From: CAZHOV01 sp964534315
GTDB taxonomy: Bacteria > Bacteroidota > Bacteroidia > Chitinophagales > Saprospiraceae
DNA length: 30,734 nucleotides
Direction: 5' to 3'
NCBI GenBank assembly: GCA_964534315.1
Contig: CAZHOV010000057.1
Coordinates: 1-30,734 of the forward strand
The translations under genes and the position numbers were made by a program. The notes beneath the pieces are model-generated. The model saw only the letters and a list, made by a program, of their open reading frames with translations. It was not told the DNA's origin and did no database searches. Below are positions 8,982 through 17,140 of this stretch, piece by piece (position 1 is the stretch's first letter; the number at the start of each line of letters is the position of its first letter).

Positions 8982-9857
8982 GTTCAGGTTATTCCGGTGC
9001 AGGGCCAGAATATACTGCTTAGGGGATTGGCCAACCCTTTTTTTAAACTCTTTGATGAAATAGGAGATATTTTCATAACCCACTTCGTAGGCCAATTCGG
9101 TTACGGATAGCTCTTTTTCAGTCAAAAGGTTAACGGCCTTTACGATACGTTTATCTTTTATCCATTGCTGAGGAGTCGTGTTGAAGTGCGCTTTAAAGTC
9201 ACGTCGAAAGGTGCTCATACTGCGTCCGGTGAGGTAGGCATAATCCTCAACTTTGAGGGGCTTATGGAAGTTTTGCTCCATAAATGGTTTAATATTTCGC
9301 TTCTTGGGTAAGGTCAATCGAAAAAGAAAATCAGCGAATTTTTGGTTGGATGCCTGATTATTTAACAGGTAAAGGAGTTCGAGGATCTTCAGGTCCAGAA
9401 ATTGTTTATTTCGGATATTGTTGTCCTGATAAATGGTAAGTAGAGAAGTTGCAAACTGATTAATGGTGGGGACGACCCCAAATTTCAGATGATCAGGGAC
9501 GGATTGGTTGGAAAAGGCGGTAACCTTCGTATTAGAGAGAAATTCCTCAATGATTTGATCATCAAAATAGAATAAAAGACACCTAAAATTGCCCTCCTTA
9601 GGGATTAAATCTGAAACATAATACATGCCTCTTGGAATAAAGACTACCTCGTTAGGTTTGACTTTGATGAGTTGCTCTTCATAGGTGCGCAGGTGCTGCT
9701 CTCCGGAAAGTAAAATAGAAATTACATGATTGGATATATAACCTTCCCTATTGACAACGGGGGTATCAATTTCTTTGCTTAAGATACAGGTATTGCCATC
9801 CTGCATCAATATTTTCACGCGTTTATCCGAGAACAACCGCTGAGGAATGATGATCAT
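8979..9857 (-). CDS. AraC-family transcriptional regulator
   Basis: 292 residues. The N-terminal part (about 20-110) is a cupin-like ligand/oligomerisation domain of the ExsA-like AraC_N type, including KPNEVVFIPRGMYY. The C-terminal part (about 185-285) is a two-HTH AraC DNA-binding domain: first HTH in LKVEDYAYLTGRSMSTFRRDF region (201-221), second in SVTELAYEVGYENISYFIKE (251-270), ending with the typical GQSPKQY. The start ATG 9857 lies 17 bases inside a 16-bp hairpin (9875-9911). It may control the adjacent flavodoxin gene (same strand, 187 bases upstream of this start) or the ACT gene downstream; the sequence does not decide this. Inducer unknown. Confidence 0.85.
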   Translation of the reverse strand: MIIIPQRLFSDKRVKILMQDGNTCILSKEIDTPVVNREGYISNHVISILLSGEQHLRTYEEQLIKVKPNEVVFIPRGMYYVSDLIPKEGNFRCLLFYFDDQIIEEFLSNTKVTAFSNQSVPDHLKFGVVPTINQFATSLLTIYQDNNIRNKQFLDLKILELLYLLNNQASNQKFADFLFRLTLPKKRNIKPFMEQNFHKPLKVEDYAYLTGRSMSTFRRDFKAHFNTTPQQWIKDKRIVKAVNLLTEKELSVTELAYEVGYENISYFIKEFKKRVGQSPKQYILALHRNNLN

Positions 9858-9874
9858 GATTTTTTTCTTTCAAA

Positions 9875-9911
9875 GAAAAAGGAATATTTTCTGAAAAAAT
9901 ATCCCTTTTTC
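9875..9911. promoter_or_regulatory. 16-bp inverted repeat in the leader of the AraC-type gene
   Basis: The arms 9875-9890 (GAAAAAGGAATATTTT) and 9896-9911 (AAAATATCCCTTTTTC) pair with a single mismatch around a 5-base loop. It lies 17 bases before the AraC-type start codon and downstream of the flavodoxin gene. It could be the regulator's own operator, a leader hairpin affecting its translation, or the terminator of the flavodoxin transcript. Confidence 0.55.
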
Positions 9912-10044
9912 TCCAAAAATCACAATTTTCGATCATTCACATTCGTATTCAAAGAAGTAAGCTTCATCTGCTGAATCAGTGGCGGCTTTACTACTTCTAC
10001 AGTTCCGTAAAACCGTTTTCTAAACACCTCAACAAATAAACTTT

Positions 10045-10566
10045 CTAAACCATCAATTTTTGTTTTGAGGCAGGCACCAGAAATTCATTTGCCCATTTTT
10101 CTGCTCGTTCCAGTTCGCCTTCTACAAGGGGGCCTTCTTTATCCGTTACCAAAAATCCGGCAGTAAAGATAGGCTCAACCCCACCGGCTTTGAGCAATTT
10201 CTTGGCGATATCCTTGGCTGCATACCCTCCTTTGTCAACGATAAACCGGAAAACCCGGGACTTTATCGTATCCAGATCTATGCGCGTATCAAAAGCACCG
10301 AGCTTGACCTCCCGAAGGCTTCCTTTTGGAATGAGTTTTAAAAATTCCACTACATCGGGAGAAGGACGAAATCCTCTGGTAGGAGAGCCAATAATCAATA
10401 TGTCGGTATTGATCAGCAAATCCAGTGAAGCTTCTTTGATGTGAATAACATTTACCTCGGCTTCAGATGATAATCCCCTTCCGATTGCTTTGGCAATTTG
10501 TTGGGTGTTGCCAAAATAGGAATCATAAATAACAATGGCTTGAGTGTTGGATGATAGGTTTTTCAT
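10045..10566 (-). CDS. Flavodoxin-family protein
   Basis: 173 residues with the flavodoxin fold. IVIYDSYFGNTQQIAKAIG (11-29) contains the FMN phosphate loop S16-T21 in a T/S-x-T-G-N-T-like form, and IIGSPTRGFRPSPDVVEFL (58-76) corresponds to the loop that stacks on the isoalloxazine ring. It would carry out electron transfer in the cytoplasm, or quinone/FMN-linked reduction. Its partner is unknown; the nearest redox gene is the molybdopterin oxidoreductase at 12373, but on the other strand. It ends 187 bases ahead of the AraC-type regulator, which may regulate it. ATG 10566 begins the protein seven residues before the first core strand, a normal arrangement. Confidence 0.85.
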   Translation of the reverse strand: MKNLSSNTQAIVIYDSYFGNTQQIAKAIGRGLSSEAEVNVIHIKEASLDLLINTDILIIGSPTRGFRPSPDVVEFLKLIPKGSLREVKLGAFDTRIDLDTIKSRVFRFIVDKGGYAAKDIAKKLLKAGGVEPIFTAGFLVTDKEGPLVEGELERAEKWANEFLVPASKQKLMV

Positions 10567-10894
10567 AGGAATGAAATTTAAACTTTTACTCCAGCCTAAA
10601 TTACTTCAATGCCTTGTCTTTTTTGGAAAAGGAAAGTCATTAACGCATATGATTTTTATCATATATGGGTGTCTCAGGCTGTGGTTTCGAGATAATGCCG
10701 GAGGTTGGTACGAGGACGTACCAACCAGCAGGATGGTACGAGGACGTACCAACTAGCAGGCACGTACCAACCAGCAGGATTTTGTTCTTTTTTGCTACAA
10801 AGATGCTGGTGCGCTGCACCAACCTTCCCCAGAACTACTAACCACCAACTACTAACTACTAACCACTAACCACTAACCACTAACTACTAACCAC
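10567..10894. repeat. Repeat-rich intergenic block
   Basis: It holds a hairpin GGTTGGTACG-agga-CGTACCAACC (10703-10726), a second copy TGGTACG-agga-CGTACCA (10734-10751), a third half-copy CGTACCAACCAGCAGGA (10763-10779), the palindrome TGGTGC-gct-GCACCA (10807-10821), and a run of 7-base units ACTAACC/ACTAACT with 3-base variants from about 10833 to 10894 that ends exactly at the stop codon of the next gene. Open frames across it are translations of the palindromes and are not genes. Confidence 0.8.
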
Positions 10895-12001
10895 CTATAA
10901 CGATTTGTAAAGTTGCTCAATATCAATGTTTTCCTGAATAAGTTGTATAGCTCGCTCCACCTTCCAGGGGGTTTGCGTATTGATCTTAACATCGATTCTG
11001 CTGATCTTAACGACACTGTCATAAGTGTCGAAAGTAGTAGAGATTACAGGGATCTGGTTGTTGATAATATAGTCATTAGTAAGCACAGACTCCGTATACC
11101 AGTCGTTGTTTCGAGTATCCCTGGTAATAACAATTCCACTGAGGGGGGAGCCCTCCAGATTGCGCTCCCTGGTTCCGTCAATGATCTTTCGAAGGGCTTC
11201 CTTAAATCTGGATTGATTCACCACCAAAAGCATATTTCGAAGATAGGTAAATTCATCAATTTCAATAAGCGACCCCGCCAGTATCTCTTCAACCTGATTA
11301 TCAACTAAATGACCATTGATAATCACTTTAGCATTAAGCACATCCTGAACGGTCGATAAAATCGGAAAAGAAAGGGTTCGGTCAAAGGGTAGAAAACCCA
11401 AAACAGGGATATTCATCTCTTTCAGTTTCTTTTCGAGATAATTCTTGACCCGGTCGTATTTATCCGGATGGACTTTATTGATAATTACTCCTTTGATGCG
11501 TACTCCCTGCTCCCTGAATAACGCCAAACTCAGGTTGATGCGGTCAACTGTCCGGCCAATACCCCCCTCAACGATCAGGATAACGTCGGTTCCTAATAAC
11601 TTGGCTACTTTGGCGTTGGAAAAGTCAATAATACTGCCCACACCCGGATGCCCGGTGCCTTCAAACACGATAGCTTCGTGACGTTTTTCTAATTCTTCTG
11701 CGGCATATGTCAAGTCTTTTTCGAAATTAAAATCCTGAGGGTTATCAATGAAGTCAGAAGTGACGCCGGAAGCTAAGATCACCGGGCTGTGTATTTTAGG
11801 TTCTACCTCAAACTGTAGGGCATTGCCAAACAAAACAGCATCTTTATCGGCGATCATACCATTGATGGTGAGGTGCTTTTGACCTACTGGCTTACAGTAC
11901 CCCACATTCACCCCTAATTTTTTAATACTGGCCACCAATCCCAAGGTACAGGTTGTTTTACCAATATGCTGGCCAGATGCTGCTACAAATATTTTTTTCA
12001 T
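10895..12001 (-). CDS. BioD-like P-loop ATPase with DRTGG domain
   Basis: 368 residues. Residues 1-205 are a dethiobiotin-synthetase/cobyrinate-synthase-type P-loop domain (AAA_26): Walker A GQHIGKTT (10-17), KPVGQ (37-41), FEGTGHPGVG (113-122), and KGVIINKV (170-177). Residues about 213-330 form a DRTGG domain, as in the N-terminal half of long phosphotransacetylases. The C-terminal PTA_PTB catalytic domain is absent, so this is the stand-alone form often labelled phosphotransacetylase-family protein, probably a nucleotide-dependent sensor or ligase; not a proven BioD. It is divergent from the YdeP-type gene with 371 bases between them. Its end abuts a tandem repeat run. Confidence 0.8.
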   Translation of the reverse strand: MKKIFVAASGQHIGKTTCTLGLVASIKKLGVNVGYCKPVGQKHLTINGMIADKDAVLFGNALQFEVEPKIHSPVILASGVTSDFIDNPQDFNFEKDLTYAAEELEKRHEAIVFEGTGHPGVGSIIDFSNAKVAKLLGTDVILIVEGGIGRTVDRINLSLALFREQGVRIKGVIINKVHPDKYDRVKNYLEKKLKEMNIPVLGFLPFDRTLSFPILSTVQDVLNAKVIINGHLVDNQVEEILAGSLIEIDEFTYLRNMLLVVNQSRFKEALRKIIDGTRERNLEGSPLSGIVITRDTRNNDWYTESVLTNDYIINNQIPVISTTFDTYDSVVKISRIDVKINTQTPWKVERAIQLIQENIDIEQLYKSL

Positions 12002-12372
12002 CCGTTTTGCGTTTAGGCGAAAGATGTAAAATCTTTCGATTTATGTAATTATAGGAATAAAGGACGTAATCTTTTTGAAAAAAATCAAAAGATTTTACCT
12101 TTACTAGAAAGCCGGAAATTGCTTTAAACTCCGTTTTTGTCCTGCTTTGACCATAGTTAGTATGGTTTTTTTTAGTTTTTTTTATTAAAATTAGAAATAG
12201 CCCCATCTAAAAATATAAAAAACAAATATTATTATGCCATTCAGGATGGTCTCCTTTCAAAGGCTAATTTTGAGAAAAGTTGGAAAATAACTTTTTCAGG
12301 ATAAAGAAATTTTCAAATTTCGGTGTTATTCTAGTGTAAGTCCTTGAGACGTTTACCAAAATTCCCGCAAGT
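12002..12372. promoter_or_regulatory. Divergent control region with inverted repeats
   Basis: This 371-base AT-rich space separates two divergent genes and must hold both promoters. CGAAAGAT-gtaaa-ATCTTTCG (12018-12038) is a perfect 8-bp hairpin 17 bases before the BioD-like start. AATCTTTTTGA (12068-12078) and TCAAAAGATT (12085-12094) form a second one. GTAAAATCTTT (12026-12036) recurs inverted as AAAGATTTTAC (12088-12098). TAATTTTG at 12265-12272 fits the TAnnTTTG -7 box for the plus-strand gene, about 100 bases before its ATG. Confidence 0.5.
12265..12272 (+). promoter_or_regulatory. Putative -7 box for the YdeP-type gene
   Basis: TAATTTTG matches the Bacteroidota consensus TAnnTTTG. No clear TTTG -33 element lies 17-23 bases upstream, and the implied leader is long (about 95 bases), so support is modest. 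Confidence 0.3.
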
Positions 12373-14729
12373 ATGGATAAATCAAAAAACAGGATACAAA
12401 AAAAAGGCGATTCCATTATTGTAGTCGATAACGACTCATCCGCGCAACCGCCAGAAAAATTTACCGGGATCAAGATCAAGAAACCCAAAAAGTTCTCGGC
12501 AGGAATACCTGGCCTTTTTAAAGCTTTACAACACAGTACCTCCTACCTTACGCCCAAGACAGCGATCAAAACGATGTTTAAGCTCAATCAAAAGGGAGGG
12601 ATCGATTGTCCGGGATGTGCCTGGCCTGATCCTGATGACGAGCGCTCCAAACTCGGCGAATATTGCGAAAACGGAATCAAAGCTATCTCTGAAGAAGCTC
12701 AACGCAGCCGGATCGGACGAGACTTTTTTGCTCAGCATTCGATAGCCGAAATGCTTCAGTGGTCAGATTTTGAAATTGGAAAAAAAGGCAGACTTACCGA
12801 ACCTATGGTTTTACGTGAAGGCGAAACGCACTACCAACCAATCTCCTGGAAGGAAGCCTTCCAACTGATTGCAGATGAGCTCAATGCTCTGGGTTCACCC
12901 GATCAAGCCGTTTTTTACACCTCCGGCCGAACGAGCAACGAAGCTGCCTTCCTCTATCAGCTGTTCGTACGCGAGTATGGTACGAATAACTTGCCCGACT
13001 GCTCAAATATGTGTCACGAATCTTCCGGTAAGGCACTAAGTGCTACAGTGGGCATTGGTAAAGGCTCGGTAACCCTGACCGACATTTTCGAAGCCGAACT
13101 ACTGCTCATCATGGGGCAAAATCCTGGCACCAACCATCCTCGCATGCTCTCCGCTTTGGAACGATGCAAAGAAAACGGCGGAAAGATCATTACTGTCAAT
13201 CCCTTACCCGAAGCTGGCCTGGTAAAATTTATCAACCCCCAACGTCCCTTGAAAGTACTTACCGGCGGAACAAAACTGACAGATCTTTTCCTACAGGTTA
13301 GCATAAATGGCGACATGGCCTTGCTCAAAGCAATCATGATCCAACTGCTTAAAGAAGAAGAACAACATCCCGGCCAAATACTGGATCAGGATTTTATTCA
13401 TTCCAAAACGGAAGGATACTCGGCTCTCGTCGAAGATCTGAAGCAATATGATTTTGATGAGTTGGTGAAGGCTTCCGGTATCCCTAAAGAACAGGTGCTG
13501 GAAGCGGTGGAAATGATCAAACTCAAGAAAAGAATAATCGTCTGCTGGGCAATGGGCCTCACGCAGCACGAAAATGGGGTCGCCACTATCCAAGATGTGA
13601 TCAACCTCCTGCTGATGAAAGGAAGTATTGGCAAACCGGGAGCAGGTACCTGCCCGGTAAGAGGACATAGTAATGTGCAAGGGGACCGTACCGTCGGTAT
13701 TTGGGAAGCACCCAAACCGGAATTCCTCGACAAACTGCAAAAAACTTTTGGCTTCGAACCACCCCGCCATCATGGCTATGATACAGTCAATGCCATAAAA
13801 GCGATGTATGAAGGGAAAGCAAAAGTCTTCTTTGCAATGGGGGCAACTTCTTGTCGGCTACTCCGGATACTGAATACACTGGCCGGGCTCTTCGCAATTG
13901 CAATCTGACTGTCCATGTCTCTACCAAACTGAATAGAAGCCACCTGATCCACGGCAAGCAAGCCCTGATCCTGCCCTGCCTGGGACGGACCGATAAAGAT
14001 GTTCAGCCTACCGGTCAGCAATTTGTATCGGTTGAGAACTCTATGGGAGTAGTGCACTCCTCACAAGGGGTGCTTGATCCTCCTTCTGAATTTTTGATGA
14101 GTGAGCCGCGAATCGTAGCCAGCCTGGCCAAAGCTACTCTAGGTGAAAATAGTAAGGTGGATTGGGATAAACTGGTCAGTAATTATGATCATATCCGGGA
14201 TGCTATTGAAAAGGTGATACCGGGGTTTGAAAATTACAACGATCGAGTTCGCGAACCCGGAGGCTTCTACCTGCCCAACGGAGCCCGGAAAGCTCAATTT
14301 AATACCCCTTCGGGAAAAGCTATTTTTACCGTCAATGTATTGCCGGATACCGGTATCCGGGATAATAAATTTATCATGATGACGGTCAGAAGCCACGATC
14401 AATACAATACGACGATCTATGGATTGGATGACCGTTATCGCGGCATTTACAATGAGCGCCGAGTGGTTATGATGAATGAAGAAGATATTGAAGAAAGTGG
14501 ATTTTCTGCGGGCCAGGTCGTCGACTTAGTTGGTTCCTATAAAGGAGAACAAAGGGTTGCTCAACGATTCATCATCGTTCCCTACGATATCCCTAAAAGG
14601 TGCGTAGCTACCTATTTTCCGGAGGCCAATGTATTGGTGCCAATCGAATCGGTAGCTAAAAAGAGCAATACACCCACATCTAAATGGGTGGAAATTGAAA
14701 TCATTGCTTCTTCCGCTTCCAAATCATGA
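12373..14729 (+). pseudogene. ydeP: YdeP/FdhF-family molybdopterin oxidoreductase with a -1 frameshift
   Basis: Two overlapping frames join to one protein of about 785 residues, close to the 759 of E. coli YdeP. The first part has DCPGCAWPDP, FYTSGRTSNEAAF, NLPDCSNMCHE, NPGTNHPRML and RGHSNVQGDRTVG; the second has ATPDTEY, STKLNRSHL, ILPCLGR, TVRSHDQYNTTIYG and YFPEAN, all hallmarks of this bis-MGD family. The join is at 13839-13843, a run of five G: family sequence calls for Met-Gly-Gly-Asn-Phe, needing six G. As written, frame 1 ends at TGA 13906-13908 after 24 foreign residues and molybdenum-site sequence is lost. A frameshift mutation, slipping homopolymer or sequencing error are all possible. 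Physiological substrate is unknown; YdeP is linked to acid resistance in E. coli, but is not a proven formate dehydrogenase. Its 3' end overlaps lgt by 29 bases. Confidence 0.88.
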
Positions 14730-15513
14730 TGGCAATACCCCCTAAGATCAAGGGTATGCTAAGGATCTGTCCCATGTTCATGGTCATATTAGCCTCAAAA
14801 TCGACCTGGTCGATTTTAAAAAATTCGATTAGCAAGCGGGCGGTAAAGAGTAGGGTCAGAAATAATCCAAATAAAAATCCTTTCCTGTCGTGAAAGGTCT
14901 TTCTTTTATATAAGATCAACAGAAAGACGAATAGAAGAATGTAAGCTAGCGCTTCGTAAAGCTGGGCCGGGTGGCGTGGCACCATATCTACTTTTTTGAA
15001 AATAACGCCATAGTTGCCATTCGTCGGAACGCCAAGAATTTCGGAATTAAAGAAGTTTCCCAGTCTGATAAAAGTGCCTGTGAGAGGCACGGCAACAGCC
15101 ATTTTATCTAATATATGCCAGATGTCCTCCTTTGATTTCCGAACATAGAGGATGATCGCCAATAGCACGCCTATCGCTCCTCCATGGCTGGCAAGGCCCT
15201 GGTAGCCCACAAATTTAAACCCATCTTCTCCAAACTGGATGGGCAGGATCATTTCCAGCGGACGACTTAAATAGTATTCGGGCTCGTAAAAGAGGCAGTG
15301 TCCTAATCTTGCCCCAAGAATGGTGCCTACAAAAACATAAAAGGCCAGATTATCGAGATCCTTTAGCGAGCGGTTTTCCTGAATATAGAATTGGCGTACC
15401 ACAATGTACCCCAGTAGCAGTCCGGAGGCAAACAACAGACTATAGTATCGAAGTGAAAACGTATCGAATAAGGTAAAGATGACAGGATCGGGATTCCAGA
15501 CAATTGGAGACAT
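14701..15513 (-). CDS. lgt: Prolipoprotein diacylglyceryl transferase
   Basis: 270 residues, about seven membrane segments. Lgt moves the diacylglyceryl group of phosphatidylglycerol to the lipobox Cys of prolipoproteins in the inner membrane. Signatures present: GARLGH (67-72), YQGLASHGG (104-112, catalytic-region His110), RLGNFFNSE (150-158, the Lgt signature with the essential Arg and Glu) and RHPAQLYEA (180-188). The start is MSPIVWNPDP, 20-odd bases downstream of a well-formed -33/-7 promoter. The 3' end runs 29 bases into the opposite-strand YdeP-type gene. The methionine aminopeptidase gene lies upstream on the same strand, 84 bases away, so lgt has its own promoter even if partly read through. 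Confidence 0.95.
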   Translation of the reverse strand: MSPIVWNPDPVIFTLFDTFSLRYYSLLFASGLLLGYIVVRQFYIQENRSLKDLDNLAFYVFVGTILGARLGHCLFYEPEYYLSRPLEMILPIQFGEDGFKFVGYQGLASHGGAIGVLLAIILYVRKSKEDIWHILDKMAVAVPLTGTFIRLGNFFNSEILGVPTNGNYGVIFKKVDMVPRHPAQLYEALAYILLFVFLLILYKRKTFHDRKGFLFGLFLTLLFTARLLIEFFKIDQVDFEANMTMNMGQILSIPLILGGIAIMIWKRKKQ

Positions 15514-15538
15514 ACAATTAGATTTTTCGTAATTTCCT

Positions 15539-15569
15539 CAAAAGTAAGGAAATCCTTGAGCTGTTCAAA
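15539..15569 (-). promoter_or_regulatory. lgt promoter, Bacteroidota type
   Basis: On the minus strand the -33 element TTTG (15566-15569) and the -7 element TACTTTTG (15539-15546) are separated by 19 bases, as the Bacteroidota sigma-ABfr consensus requires. The -7 box fills the loop of a 7-bp inverted repeat ATTTCCT (15532-15538) / AGGAAAT (15547-15553), which could serve as an operator. Confidence 0.6.
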
Positions 15570-15597
15570 AAGACTTTTTAATCACTTTCAGACACCC

Positions 15598-16362
15598 CTA
15601 ATTAAAGATTTCATTAGAGGCGGTTAGAATAAGAGGTTTGTCATTGGTCACTAAAATAGTATGTTCATGTTGGGCAACAAACCCTCCTTTATTGCCCACC
15701 AGTGTCCAACTATCTTCGAGCGCTACAGCGTAATTAGATTTGGTGGAGATAAATGTTTCGACCGCAATAGTGGTATTGGCTATGAACCGTTGCCGGTTAG
15801 ACCGGTCGTAGCAGTTAAGTATCTCTTTAGGTTCTTCGTGAAGGCTACGCCCTACGCCATGTCCGGCCAGGTTTTTGATTACCCGGTATCCCTTTCCTTT
15901 AGCTTGAGTTTGAATAAATTTGCCGATGTGTGCAATACGAACACCTGCCTTTATTTTGCTGAGGGCTTCAGATAAAATATTTCTGGATGTTTCGATGAGG
16001 GGGGTATAATTGTGGATATCTTCACCCAAAACAAAAGAGCCTCCGTTATCCGACCAATAGCCATTGAGCTCAGCAGACACATCGATATTGACTAAATCTC
16101 CTTCTTTAAAAATTTTGTCTTCTTTAGGGATTCCGTGAGCCACTTCGTTATTGACAGAAACGCAGGTCCAGCCAGGGAATCCATAAGTCAATTTGGGAGC
16201 CGATTTGGCTCCCATTTTTGATAGTATTTTTCCGCCATATTCATCTAATGCTCTTGCTGACATGCCGGGGCGCACATGTTCACGCATTTCCTTTAAGGTA
16301 ATGCCTACAGCCTGACTAACAGCCCGCATCCCATCCAGTTCCTGATCACTATTAATGGACAT
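15598..16362 (-). CDS. map: Methionine aminopeptidase, type I
   Basis: 254 residues from ATG 16362; a longer frame to 16416 would run into the upstream gene and adds nothing conserved. It removes the initiator Met from nascent proteins in the cytoplasm. All metal ligands are visible: D94 and D105 in NIDVSAELNGYWSDNGGSF, H168 in GHGVGRSLHE, E202 in AVETF and E233 in QHEHTILVT; H76 in HGIP is the usual substrate-side His. The AVETF reading departs from the common IEP/IEPF of type I enzymes. There is no N-terminal zinc-finger extension. The start is 5 bases after the stop of the small membrane protein gene, so the two are cotranscribed. Confidence 0.92.
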   Translation of the reverse strand: MSINSDQELDGMRAVSQAVGITLKEMREHVRPGMSARALDEYGGKILSKMGAKSAPKLTYGFPGWTCVSVNNEVAHGIPKEDKIFKEGDLVNIDVSAELNGYWSDNGGSFVLGEDIHNYTPLIETSRNILSEALSKIKAGVRIAHIGKFIQTQAKGKGYRVIKNLAGHGVGRSLHEEPKEILNCYDRSNRQRFIANTTIAVETFISTKSNYAVALEDSWTLVGNKGGFVAQHEHTILVTNDKPLILTASNEIFN

Positions 16363-16367
16363 ATTAT

Positions 16368-16907
16368 TTATTTTCTGGTTAACCAAAAGCCCAGCCATAA
16401 TCCTACAATTCCCCATTGAGCCACTGTATCGACCAGGTATCCAAGTGTACTGCCTTCAAACCAGACAGAATTGAGGTAGGAAATGGTAAAATAACCGATA
16501 AAGCCAATACCCAGAGAGGCTATAAAAGCTGTAGAAAAGGTTAAGTTATCTATCTTTAAAAGGATCCAAACCAGGAAAAAGGCGGAAAGCAAATCAACGG
16601 CAAAACCTCTGACCATATTCATGCCCATATTCGTGGTGAAAGATTTCCGGTAAGAGACCTTAGCCCAGGGTTTTCCTTCCTGTTGTTCCATAAATTGCTG
16701 ATATTCCTCCTGTGAAGCCCCCTTTGCCGGTTGCGGAAGAAAATAATCTCCTTCTTCCAAATGCTGAGACAATACGGCAAGGATGGTATCCTGCTTGGGG
16801 GTGGATTGCATTTCTTGCCCATGGACGTTAAGCAATGCCCAGGAAAGAAACTGCCAGATAAATAGAATAACTGCTGCGACAAGTGTACCAATGATTAGTC
16901 TACTCAT
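16368..16907 (-). CDS. Small integral membrane protein, unknown function
   Basis: I do not recognise the family. From ATG 16907 (MSRLIIGTLVAA) it has 179 residues; a start at 16949 would put 14 polar residues ahead of the first membrane segment and is less likely. Four hydrophobic segments are visible: about 3-25, 100-118 (FAVDLLSAFFLVWILL), 126-147 (AFIASLGIGFIGYFTISYL) and 155-176 (LGYLVDTVAQWGIVGLWLGFWL). Between the first and second is a polar, probably periplasmic loop of some 70 residues rich in Glu and Gln. It precedes the methionine aminopeptidase gene with a 5-base gap. No catalytic motif seen. Confidence 0.6.
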   Translation of the reverse strand: MSRLIIGTLVAAVILFIWQFLSWALLNVHGQEMQSTPKQDTILAVLSQHLEEGDYFLPQPAKGASQEEYQQFMEQQEGKPWAKVSYRKSFTTNMGMNMVRGFAVDLLSAFFLVWILLKIDNLTFSTAFIASLGIGFIGYFTISYLNSVWFEGSTLGYLVDTVAQWGIVGLWLGFWLTRK

Positions 16908-17140
16908 TTTGGTCGTGTTTTGTTTTGTAAAATGGTTGAAAAGAGTCACTTAGTATTTATTATAAACTCTTCAAGGTACTATTTTTTATTTTGATATAAA
17001 AATGGTATCATCTAAGGAAAACTAAGGTGTATCTGAACAAGTCTTTTGAAGGCGAGAAAGGTATGTTATTACCTCAAAATCTTTAAATAAATTCTCACCA
17101 CTATTAAACCAAATACTTGAATACTAAATATACAAAGTGT

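Noticed and set aside
10640..10822. A minus-strand small gene across the repeats
   Set aside because: Its sequence is only the translation of the GGTACG palindromes and repeats.
10833..10894. CRISPR-like array
   Set aside because: Units are 7 bases long with no spacers, so this is a microsatellite.
13291..13773. Antisense frame inside the YdeP-type gene
   Set aside because: It is the reverse complement of a strongly conserved coding segment.
13836..13850. Programmed -1 frameshift in the YdeP-type gene
   Set aside because: The site is not a canonical X-XXY-YYZ slippery heptamer and the family is normally encoded in one frame; mutation or error fits better.
12373..14729. True formate dehydrogenase
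   Set aside because: The motifs match YdeP rather than selenocysteine or Cys formate dehydrogenases, and no partner subunits or fdhD lie nearby.
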